A stretch of 28,087 bases of DNA from a virus, in IMG/VR virus record IMGVR_UViG_3300020213_000616, positions 1 to 28,087 of that record; one strand, 5' to 3'. The translations under genes and the position numbers were made by a program. This document shows positions 22,150 to 27,903 of this stretch, piece after piece; position 1 is the first letter of the stretch, and every line of letters starts with the position of its first letter. The notes under the pieces are model-generated. The model did not search any database. It was given only the letters and a program-made list of their open reading frames with translations, and had not been told where the DNA came from.

Positions 22150-22749
22150 ATGGAATCAGAACAACCAATCAAAAACATATACTTCAAGCTGCAACAGCTG
22201 AGAGTTTTAATTTTGGAGAAGAGATTAAAAAAGAGTGGGAGAAATGACTACTCCGGATACTCATACTACGAGATGGAAGACTTCCTCCCGCAGACAACCC
22301 TCATTATGAGAGACTTGGGGATAACTTCTCTCTTTAATATCGAGACTGATAGCCAAGGGAGAGAGTGGGCTACTCTGGATATTTACAATATGCAAGATGG
22401 TGAAAGGGTCTCGTTCCAATATCCAACAGCTGAGGTATCCATCGGCTTAAAGAACGGCAAGGGTGGCGCACAGCCTATCCAAAACCTAGGTGGCAAGACA
22501 ACCTACATGAAGCGGTACTTATTCATCAACGCGCTTGATTTGACCGAGACGGATACTGTAGAGAATGACGCCCAAAAAGCCCCAAAGGTTGAGGTGATGA
22601 AAGATGAAGACATCTCAGCGATTGAGCAAACCAAAACCTTCGAAGACCTGCTTGTTGTGTGCGGAGGATTAAAAGAGAAGTATTCTAACTCGACGATTCT
22701 CCCCTACTTCCAATATAAGAAAATTAAAATAGAACAGGATGCGCAATGA
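22150..22749 (+). CDS. ERF-family single-strand annealing protein
   Basis: The 199-residue product has the core signs of the ERF superfamily of phage recombinases: an N-terminal helix, SGYSYYEMEDFLPQTTLIMR, a strand region (ATLDIYNMQDGERVSFQYP) and the GGKTTYMKRYLFINALDL motif equivalent to the family's GAxTYxRRYxL signature. It anneals complementary single strands during phage recombination and end-joined replication. The next gene encodes the exonuclease that would feed it, and their coding regions overlap by four bases, giving a Red-like pair. The ATG follows GGGAGAG, and a consensus promoter lies just upstream. Confidence 0.88.
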   Translation: MESEQPIKNIYFKLQQLRVLILEKRLKKSGRNDYSGYSYYEMEDFLPQTTLIMRDLGITSLFNIETDSQGREWATLDIYNMQDGERVSFQYPTAEVSIGLKNGKGGAQPIQNLGGKTTYMKRYLFINALDLTETDTVENDAQKAPKVEVMKDEDISAIEQTKTFEDLLVVCGGLKEKYSNSTILPYFQYKKIKIEQDAQ

Positions 22750-23348
22750 TTATTCACTCAGAGCTTAAACAGGGAACGGTAGAGTGGTTAGAGCTTCGCC
22801 TTGGGAAGTTTACAGGCTCAGACGCCAAGGTACTCAACTCGACAGGTTTAGGGTTTGAGTCTCTCTGCTTCGAGAAAGCTGGAGAGATCATCACAGGCAA
22901 GATTCAAGAGGAGGGGTTTATTAGCGCAGATATGCTCAGAGGTCGGGAGTTAGAGCCGGTCGCTCGGGCAATGTATGAGCTTCAGACAGGGTCTCGGGTG
23001 ACGGAGGTGGGGTTCATTCAAACGGGTGAGTACAGCGGCTTCTCTCCAGATGGTCTGGTCGGAGATGACGGCATGATTGAAATTAAGTGTCCAGGAGATC
23101 GCGTCTTTATAGAGTACGCCTACCGATTTATAGAAAAAATCAACCCATCCCATAGGGCGCAAATGCAGTGGGCAATGCTCGACTCGGGCAGGAGCTGGGT
23201 TGACTATGTGATCTACAACCCGAACATTATGGGAAAGCTTCTCATTAAGCGAATCAACCGAGATGACAAGATGTGTAGTGAACTCGAGGCCTCCAAAGCC
23301 CGCGGGATTGAGATGGTTCAGCAAATTATAAAAAGAATAAAGGAGTAA
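22746..23348 (+). CDS. YqaJ/lambda-exonuclease-like recombination nuclease
   Basis: The 200-residue product has the PD-(D/E)xK layout of the YqaJ viral recombinase family: QGTVEWLELRLGKFTGSDA at the N-terminus, then GRELEPVARAMYE with the helix Glu, then FSPDGLVGDDGMIEIKCP with Asp102, Glu112 and Lys114 as the metal and catalytic residues, and a late helix with HRAQMQWAML (equivalent to the QxQ motif). It would resect double-stranded ends and hand the strand to the ERF protein encoded immediately upstream (ATGA overlap). Confidence 0.92.
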   Translation: MIIHSELKQGTVEWLELRLGKFTGSDAKVLNSTGLGFESLCFEKAGEIITGKIQEEGFISADMLRGRELEPVARAMYELQTGSRVTEVGFIQTGEYSGFSPDGLVGDDGMIEIKCPGDRVFIEYAYRFIEKINPSHRAQMQWAMLDSGRSWVDYVIYNPNIMGKLLIKRINRDDKMCSELEASKARGIEMVQQIIKRIKE

Positions 23349-23350
23349 AT

Positions 23351-23809
23351 ATGAAAAAGCCAACAAGCCTAAAAGTAGGCGATATGTTTAGAGTGATTGG
23401 GGAAGACGGCGTCTTCGAGTCGGGAGAGATTATCTCGCTCAAAGAAGACGATGGTAGTGTTTGGCCATCCTTCTGGAATGCGAATAGATCTGATTATCAT
23501 TATATAAACTTCTCCGACCTCGAACCCCACGCCAAAACAGTTAGAGATGCCCAAGTTGATGATGTTGTGATTGGGAAAACTAGTGGAGAGGAATGCTTGG
23601 TGCTTGAGAGAGGACAGAGAACGGTTTTGCTTTCGCAAGCCAATAACTTCAAAAATTCAATGGGCAACTATACCTTTGACCGACTAGAAGAATTTTTCAC
23701 CCTCAAAGCTGCGCCAGAGGTAGTAGACGACAATATAGTCTTAACAATGAATGAAATCGCTGAGAAGCTTGGAGTTGACGTCAGTAAACTAAAGATAAAG
23801 AAGGAGTAA
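23351..23809 (+). CDS. Copy 1 of a four-member SH3-like paralogue family
   Basis: A 152-residue protein in two similar small beta domains. The first runs LKVGDMFRVIGEDGVFESGE, then SLKEDDGS and a variable W/F-rich loop (FWNANRSDYHYINF), to LEPHAKT. The second runs VRDAQVDDVVIGKTSGEECL to FDRLEEFFTLK. A C-terminal helix (LTMNEIAEKLGVDVSKLKIK) follows. VGDxxxV with short strands is typical of SH3-like barrels, but I do not recognise a named family. AAAGGAG precedes the ATG. Copy 2 follows directly and is very similar in DNA, pointing to recent duplication. Confidence 0.75.
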   Translation: MKKPTSLKVGDMFRVIGEDGVFESGEIISLKEDDGSVWPSFWNANRSDYHYINFSDLEPHAKTVRDAQVDDVVIGKTSGEECLVLERGQRTVLLSQANNFKNSMGNYTFDRLEEFFTLKAAPEVVDDNIVLTMNEIAEKLGVDVSKLKIKKE

Positions 23810-23811
23810 AT

Positions 23812-24267
23812 ATGGAAAAGCCAACAAACCTAAAAGTAGGCGATATGTTTAAAGTGATCGTGGAAGACTGCGTCTTCGAGTCGGGAGAGATTGTCACGCT
23901 CAAAGAGGACGATGGCACTGATTGGCCATACTTCTGGGATGCGCATAAGTCTGACTGGCATTGTATAAACTTCTCCGACCTCGAACCCCACCAAAAAACA
24001 GTCAGAGATGTCCAAGTTGATGATGTTGTGATTGGGAAACTTAATGGATTTGAATACATGGTGCTTGAGAGAGGACAGAGAACGGTTTTGCTTACGTATT
24101 ACGATAACTTCAAAAATTTAAAGGACAACTACACCTTTGATGAACTAGAAGAATACTTCACCCTCAAAGATGCGCCAGTAGTAGACGACAACGTAGTCTT
24201 AACAATGAATGAAATCGCAGAGAAGTTTGGAATTGATGTTAGCAAACTAAAGATAAAGAAGGAGTAA
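23812..24267 (+). CDS. Copy 2 of the SH3-like paralogue family
   Basis: A 151-residue protein, closest to copy 1: same leader AAGGAGTAAATATG, same opening TNLKVGDMFKVIVEDCVF and same C-terminal helix EIAEKFGIDVSKLKIKKE. Differences from copy 1 cluster in the aromatic loop (FWDAHKSDWHCINF) and in the second domain around LNGFEYMVLERG. Changes concentrated in the loop while the frame stays constant suggest the loop is the functional surface. Confidence 0.75.
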   Translation: MEKPTNLKVGDMFKVIVEDCVFESGEIVTLKEDDGTDWPYFWDAHKSDWHCINFSDLEPHQKTVRDVQVDDVVIGKLNGFEYMVLERGQRTVLLTYYDNFKNLKDNYTFDELEEYFTLKDAPVVDDNVVLTMNEIAEKFGIDVSKLKIKKE

Positions 24268-24269
24268 AT

Positions 24270-24497
24270 ATGACATATAAAGATGTCGCCGTCGCATGGA
24301 TAAGAAAAGACAAAAACGGGAAAGACTTCATTTCCATGAAAGCATCAAGGGATATTCGGGAGGGGGAAACTGTTCGGCTCTTTACTAACGCAAAAAACGG
24401 GGTTGAGACCAGGCCAGACTATAGAGCGTATGAAACCGTTGAGGAAGCCCCTCAACAAATAACACAACAGGTTGATATTGACGAGATCCCTTTTTAA
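24270..24497 (+). CDS. Small protein with SSB-like acidic tail
   Basis: A 75-residue protein. The body (VAVAWIRKDKNGKDFISMKA, then TVRLFTNAKNGVETRPDYRA) is beta-rich and resembles small OB-like phage proteins with a K-N-G-K strand and an F-x-N...RPDYR motif. It ends VDIDEIPF, closely similar to the DDDIPF/DDDLPF tail by which SSB proteins recruit replication and recombination partners. Next to the ERF and exonuclease genes, a single-strand-binding or recruitment role is plausible but inferred. GGAG precedes the ATG as in copies 1 and 2. Confidence 0.7.
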   Translation: MTYKDVAVAWIRKDKNGKDFISMKASRDIREGETVRLFTNAKNGVETRPDYRAYETVEEAPQQITQQVDIDEIPF

Positions 24498-24521
24498 TAA
24501 ATAAAAAACAGAAAGAATAAT
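24496..24521 (+). repeat. Repeated translation leader, copy A
   Basis: Ends CAGAAAGAATAAT directly before an ATG; lacks the GCC/GGC stem of the later copies. Shares its 3' half with the leaders at 24952, 25972 and 26712. Confidence 0.6.
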
Positions 24522-24956
24522 ATGACAAAGCCAGAAAACCTAAAAGTAGGCGATATGTTTAGAGTGATTGAGGAAAAAGGACTCTTTAATGCAGGTGAGA
24601 TTATCACGCTTAAACATGATGATGGCAGTGATTGTCCATACTTCTGGAAAGAAGATAAGTCTAACTATCGTGGTATGTTCTGGTCAAACCTCGAACCCTA
24701 CGCCAAAACAGTCAGATGCGCTCAAGTTGGGGATATTGTGATTGGTAGAGGTGGAGATGAATACCTTGTGCTTGAGAGGTGGCAGAATACTGTTGAGCTT
24801 TCCTGTAGCAATAACTTCAAAAAGTCAAAGGACAACTACCACTTCGATGAATTAGAAGAACACTTCACCCTCAAAGCTGAGCCAGAGGTAGTAGACACAA
24901 TAGCCGAGGCGATGAAGCTGTTGGAAGAAGCGGGATATAAAGTTACTAAAGAATAA
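24522..24956 (+). CDS. Copy 3 of the SH3-like paralogue family
   Basis: A 144-residue protein with the same two domains (LKVGDMFRVIEEKGLFNAGE; RCAQVGDIVIGRGGDEYLVL) but a different C-terminal helix, EAMKLLEEAGYKVTKE, shared with copy 4 rather than copies 1 and 2. The aromatic loop is FWKEDKSNYRGMFW. Copies 3 and 4 thus form a second subfamily, and both use the repeated leader without a strong Shine-Dalgarno site. Confidence 0.75.
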   Translation: MTKPENLKVGDMFRVIEEKGLFNAGEIITLKHDDGSDCPYFWKEDKSNYRGMFWSNLEPYAKTVRCAQVGDIVIGRGGDEYLVLERWQNTVELSCSNNFKKSKDNYHFDELEEHFTLKAEPEVVDTIAEAMKLLEEAGYKVTKE

Positions 24957-24982
24957 TAGCCGAAAAGGCAGAAAGAATAAAT
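24952..24982 (+). repeat. Repeated translation leader, copy B
   Basis: AATAATAGCC, GAAAA, GGCAGAAAGAATAAAT before an ATG. GCC (24959-24961) can pair with GGC (24967-24969). The upstream gene's stop lies in the AATAATAG part. Confidence 0.65.
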
Positions 24983-25966
24983 ATGAATGACCTAGCAAAA
25001 CTAACCCAAGAACTATCAGCACCAGAGGCGATAACCAAAACGCTCATGGAAAAGATGTCATCATTTTTTAATGATGCAGAGGCGCAGAGAGCAGTGATTG
25101 AGGGGATTGTAGTTACACAACCAGACCAAGTGGTAGAGATGCAACAAGCCAGAGGTATCCGATTGCAGATAGCAAAGAGAAGGTTTTTAGCCAGGGACAT
25201 CGTAAAAGAAGAACGCGAGAAGCTAAAAAACGCAATGTCAGACTTTAAGCTGCAGGATACATTGTGGCTGAAGTCATTTCAGATGCTTGAGGCAGTTTGT
25301 GACAACCTTGAGAGCAAGTGTGAAGAAAAAGAGAAGTTTGCGGAGCGCTATGAGGCTGAGCAGAAGCAGGTGAGATATTTAGCAAGAGCGGCTAAGCTGT
25401 ACCAGTTTGGCATAGATCCAAGTATCTATGCGCGCTCAGATATGACCAATGAAGCCTTTGAACAGCTCTTGGAAAACGAAAAACTAGCTTACAACACAAG
25501 AATTGCAGCGCAGAAAAAAGCTGAGGCGGATGTAGTATTAGAAGCCAAAGCAGAAGCGGATCGACAGGAAGCTGTAAGACTAGAAAATATAGAGCTTAGA
25601 GCGCAGGCAGAGATCAAAGAAAAAGAGCTTGCCAAAGAGCGAGAAGCCGGGCAGAAGATACTTGACGCTGAGCGTAAAGCCAGAGAAGCAGTTGAGGCCA
25701 AAGCTAAAGCAGAAAAAGATGCTCAAGCAGAAAAAGAAGCAGCAGAAGCCACACGACTTGATACTCTCAAAAAGGCTCAAGAAGATCAAGACCGCAAAAA
25801 GCTACTCGCACCGGACAAAGATAAGTTACTGGAACTGGCAAGCATGATTGAGCAGATTGGTATGCCAGCGGTGAATAGTAAAGAGGCATCGTCAGTGATT
25901 AGAGCTACCGAGGAAATGCTTGGGAAGGTAACAAGCTATATTCGAGAGAAAGCAAAAACTTTATGA
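24983..25966 (+). CDS. Coiled-coil protein of the recombination region
   Basis: A 327-residue protein in three parts. The N-terminus is a helical domain (about 1-155: TLMEKMSSFFNDAEAQRAVI, MQQARGIRLQIAKRRFLA, KEEREKLKNAMSDFKLQDTL). A long Ala/Glu/Lys-rich coiled coil follows (about 160-270, for example AEKDAQAEKEAAEATRLDTL). The C-terminal helical cap is LAPDKDKLLELASMIEQIGM to MLGKVTSYIREKAK. Similar three-part proteins occur beside phage recombination genes, but I cannot assign a named family. No nuclease or ATPase motif is present. The start follows leader copy B. Confidence 0.75.
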   Translation: MNDLAKLTQELSAPEAITKTLMEKMSSFFNDAEAQRAVIEGIVVTQPDQVVEMQQARGIRLQIAKRRFLARDIVKEEREKLKNAMSDFKLQDTLWLKSFQMLEAVCDNLESKCEEKEKFAERYEAEQKQVRYLARAAKLYQFGIDPSIYARSDMTNEAFEQLLENEKLAYNTRIAAQKKAEADVVLEAKAEADRQEAVRLENIELRAQAEIKEKELAKEREAGQKILDAERKAREAVEAKAKAEKDAQAEKEAAEATRLDTLKKAQEDQDRKKLLAPDKDKLLELASMIEQIGMPAVNSKEASSVIRATEEMLGKVTSYIREKAKTL

Positions 25967-25971
25967 AAAAA

Positions 25972-26002
25972 AGAATAATAACCCAACGGCAGAAAGAATA
26001 AT
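25972..26002 (+). repeat. Repeated translation leader, copy C
   Basis: AGAATAATAACCCAACGGCAGAAAGAATAAT-type leader before an ATG; the stem seen in copies B and D has decayed here (CCC and GGC no longer form the GNRA hairpin). Confidence 0.6.
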
Positions 26003-26476
26003 ATGACAAGACCAACAATCTTAAAAGTAGGAGACCAATTCAGAGTGATTTGGGAAGACAGCAACTTCGAGTTGGGAGAGATTATCACGCTTAAAAAGGA
26101 CGATGGCACTGATTGTCCATTATTCTGGAATGCGCATAAGTCTGACTGGCATTGGCCATTCTTCTGGAATGCGGATAAGTCTAACTGGCATTATATAAGC
26201 TTCTCACACCTCGAACCCTACGCCAAAACAATGAGAGATGCCCAAGTTGGGGATGTTGTGGTTGATAAAGATGGAGAAGAATACAGGGTACTTGAGAGGT
26301 GGCAGAATGGTGTTTTGCTTTCTGACTCAGATAACTTCCATGATATTTACACCTTTGACCAACTAGAGAAATACTTCACCCTCAAAGATGCTCCAGATGT
26401 AAAATCTGCCAAAACAGCCGAAGCGATGAAGCTACTCAAAGAAGCTGGATATAAAATTGTGATTGTGAAAGTATAA
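26003..26476 (+). CDS. Copy 4 of the SH3-like paralogue family, with an internal loop duplication
   Basis: A 157-residue protein of the same family (LKVGDQFRVIWEDSNFELGE; RDAQVGDVVVDKDGEEYRVL; C-terminal helix EAMKLLKEAGYKIVIVKV). Its aromatic loop is doubled: CPLFWNAHKSDWH followed at once by WPFFWNADKSNWH, encoded by a 39-bp tandem duplication. This is the only copy with two loops, so it is longer than copy 3 despite the same tail type. Confidence 0.75.
   Translation: MTRPTILKVGDQFRVIWEDSNFELGEIITLKKDDGTDCPLFWNAHKSDWHWPFFWNADKSNWHYISFSHLEPYAKTMRDAQVGDVVVDKDGEEYRVLERWQNGVLLSDSDNFHDIYTFDQLEKYFTLKDAPDVKSAKTAEAMKLLKEAGYKIVIVKV
26114..26191. repeat. 39-bp in-frame tandem duplication
   Basis: 26114-26152 and 26153-26191 are 35 of 39 bases identical and each encode 13 residues with the FWNA(H/D)KS(D/N)WH loop of the paralogue family. 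Confidence 0.9.
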
Positions 26477-26479
26477 ATT

Positions 26480-26710
26480 ATGAGAAAAATGCCCCTCAAA
26501 GAAAGATATAAGTGTGAGTATTGCAATTACATCAGACTATCAACAAAGCTAGTTATTCGGCACGAAAAAATTTGTTATAAAAATGCTAATCGTGATTGCC
26601 CGATTTGTGAAAATGCGGGTACAGAGTTTCATTATGGGAGTGAAAAGCCTTGCACAGCTTGCGAAAAAGCCAAGTTACGAGGTGGAAAAAGTTATTTAGA
26701 AATTTGCTGA
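26480..26710 (+). CDS. Two-finger zinc protein
   Basis: A 76-residue protein with a C2HC-like finger (Cys12, Cys15, His28, Cys32: KCEYCNY...VIRHEKICY) and a zinc ribbon (Cys40, Cys43, Cys58, Cys61: DCPICENAG...PCTACEK). The C-terminal GGKSYLEIC is basic. The first finger's spacing and Leu before His resemble classical DNA-binding fingers. Nucleic-acid binding is likely; target unknown. Confidence 0.7.
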   Translation: MRKMPLKERYKCEYCNYIRLSTKLVIRHEKICYKNANRDCPICENAGTEFHYGSEKPCTACEKAKLRGGKSYLEIC

Positions 26711-26711
26711 A

Positions 26712-26741
26712 GGAATAATAGCCGAAAGGCAGAAAGAAAAT
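26712..26741 (+). repeat. Repeated translation leader, copy D
   Basis: AATAATA, then GCC (26721-26723), a GAAA tetraloop and GGC (26728-26730), then AGAAAGAAAAT before the ATG at 26742. This copy has the perfect GNRA-capped mini-hairpin. Confidence 0.65.
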
Positions 26742-26954
26742 ATGGGCAACGAAATAACACTAATGATCTATTTATTGGTAGGGGGAAAACTTGAGAGGTA
26801 CATTCTTGAGACTACCCTCGATGAAACTTTGTCAGAAAGCAAAGAAGAATTTGAGAAAAAAGTTATGGAGATTTTATATATAAAAAGACCACACCTCGTT
26901 GGAAAATCTCAATTTCTTGAAATTGAAGACCTTGATGTAACAATAGTAGATTAA
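26742..26954 (+). CDS. Small acidic protein, unknown function
   Basis: A 70-residue acidic protein of alternating strands and one helix (LMIYLLVGGKLERYILETTL, then SKEEFEKKVMEILYIKRPHL, then FLEIEDLDVTIVD), probably a compact alpha/beta fold. No motif was recognised. It is preceded by leader copy D with a poor ribosome site (AGAAAG). Confidence 0.65.
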   Translation: MGNEITLMIYLLVGGKLERYILETTLDETLSESKEEFEKKVMEILYIKRPHLVGKSQFLEIEDLDVTIVD

Positions 26955-26962
26955 AAAATAAT

Positions 26963-27109
26963 ATGCAAAACCTAACCCCAAAAGAACTCGATGTAGTGCA
27001 GCAGAAAAGAGAAGCATTGGAAGACTATTTTGCAACAACAAACGCAAAGTGGGATGACTACAAGGCTAGGTGTGAAGAAATAGACGCTGAAGCAAAGGAC
27101 TCACTATGA
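26963..27109 (+). CDS. 48-residue helical protein
   Basis: Product MQNLTPKELDVVQQKREALE and onward to EEIDAEAKDSL, charged and helical throughout. It lies eight bases after the preceding stop and ends in a stop that overlaps a decayed ATG (27106). Codon use and composition match the neighbours. The ribosome site is weak. Confidence 0.55.
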   Translation: MQNLTPKELDVVQQKREALEDYFATTNAKWDDYKARCEEIDAEAKDSL

Positions 27110-27126
27110 CAGACACACAAAGATAA
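27106..27126 (+). pseudogene. Remnant start of the 27733 gene
   Basis: ATGACAGACACACAAA is identical to the first 16 bases of the gene at 27733 (both encode MTDTQ), but here a stop follows after one more codon. The upstream bases (GGACTnACnT) also match. It is a leftover of duplication or recombination at translation starts. Confidence 0.6.
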
Positions 27127-27186
27127 ACAAAATTAGCAAATTCGTTCACATTAAAAACAAAGACATAAACTAAATAAGGATCTCGC

Positions 27187-27390
27187 ATGAGCGACCAAAT
27201 AATCGGAGCAAATAACATCTCCAAAGCCCTTGGAGTCAACAAGAGAACGTTTTACAGAATGGTTTCTGGTGGAATGCCTCGGAACCCGATAATCACTGAA
27301 AAGATAATCTATGGCTACGACCTGGAGGCTTGCAAAACATTCGTTGAAAAATGGGCTAAAAAGAGATGGTCGACGGATTCATTAGTCTAG
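27187..27390 (+). CDS. Small helix-turn-helix DNA-binding protein
   Basis: A 67-residue protein whose first half is an excisionase-like winged helix-turn-helix: IIGANNISKALGVNKRTFYR with the recognition helix in NKRTFYRMVSGG, then the wing MPRNPIITEKIIYGYD and a final helix ACKTFVEKWAKKRW. It probably represses or activates a nearby promoter, such as the one that begins three bases after its stop (27393). It could also act as an excisionase, though no integrase is seen. Confidence 0.75.
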   Translation: MSDQIIGANNISKALGVNKRTFYRMVSGGMPRNPIITEKIIYGYDLEACKTFVEKWAKKRWSTDSLV

Positions 27391-27392
27391 GA

Positions 27393-27421
27393 TTGACACT
27401 CTAGCGACAGACAGTTACAAT
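27393..27421 (+). promoter_or_regulatory. Early promoter, twin of the 22103 promoter
   Basis: TTGACA (27393-27398), a 17-bp spacer and TACAAT (27416-27421). The first 17 bases equal those at 22103. GAGAGGAG and an ATG follow within 20 bases. Confidence 0.85.
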
Positions 27422-27440
27422 AAATAAGAGAGGAGAAGCT

Positions 27441-27722
27441 ATGATAATATTTTTACTTTTAACAGCATTAGCAATTTTAATACTCAATGATATCAATGAG
27501 GAAATAAGATGGAATAAACTAAAAAATTATAGACCCAGTGAAGATGAAATTGCCAAAGGGATTGATACTATTAAAGCTGAAGAAAGGTATAAAAGGATGT
27601 TTATAACTCCACCACCACTTAACAGCTGGATAGATATCCCAACCTATAAAACAGGTAATAATCAAAAAGAAATAGATAGATGGTATAAAGAACATTTTGA
27701 CTGGCTAGAGAAAACTAACTAA
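27441..27722 (+). CDS. Membrane-anchored small protein
   Basis: A 93-residue protein with an N-terminal hydrophobic helix (MIIFLLLTALAILILNDI) and a charged soluble part (RPSEDEIAKGIDTIKAEERY, PPPLNSWIDIP, WYKEHFDWLEK). There is no cleavage motif after the helix, so it is probably an anchor rather than a signal peptide. The ATG has GAGGAG upstream and is the first gene of the 27393 promoter. Function unknown. Confidence 0.7.
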   Translation: MIIFLLLTALAILILNDINEEIRWNKLKNYRPSEDEIAKGIDTIKAEERYKRMFITPPPLNSWIDIPTYKTGNNQKEIDRWYKEHFDWLEKTN

Positions 27723-27732
27723 GGACTAACCT

Positions 27733-27900
27733 ATGACAGACACACAAAAAGTACTAGACGAAAATTATGCAAAAGGATTTGAACTGTTGCTGAACGCTTT
27801 GAGAATCAGCAAGCCCGATTTAAGTAGAGAAAACGCTGAGGCAATTATCAGCAACATTGGCAATTGGTTGCAATTAAAGAAGCTAACCAAAAAGGACTAA
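27733..27900 (+). CDS. 55-residue helical protein
   Basis: Product begins MTDTQKVLDENYAKGFELLL and continues with NALRISKPDLSRENAEAIIS and IGNWLQLKKLTKKD, three helices. AAGGA lies before the ATG, in the context AAGGACTAACCTATG that is repeated exactly before the next gene. A truncated copy of its start is at 27106. Function unknown. Confidence 0.6.
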   Translation: MTDTQKVLDENYAKGFELLLNALRISKPDLSRENAEAIISNIGNWLQLKKLTKKD

Positions 27901-27903
27901 CCT

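Noticed and set aside
22950-24059. Minus-strand ORFs opposite the exonuclease and paralogue genes
   Set aside because: Antisense shadows of well-supported genes; similar shadows recur opposite the paralogues simply because the genes are duplicated.
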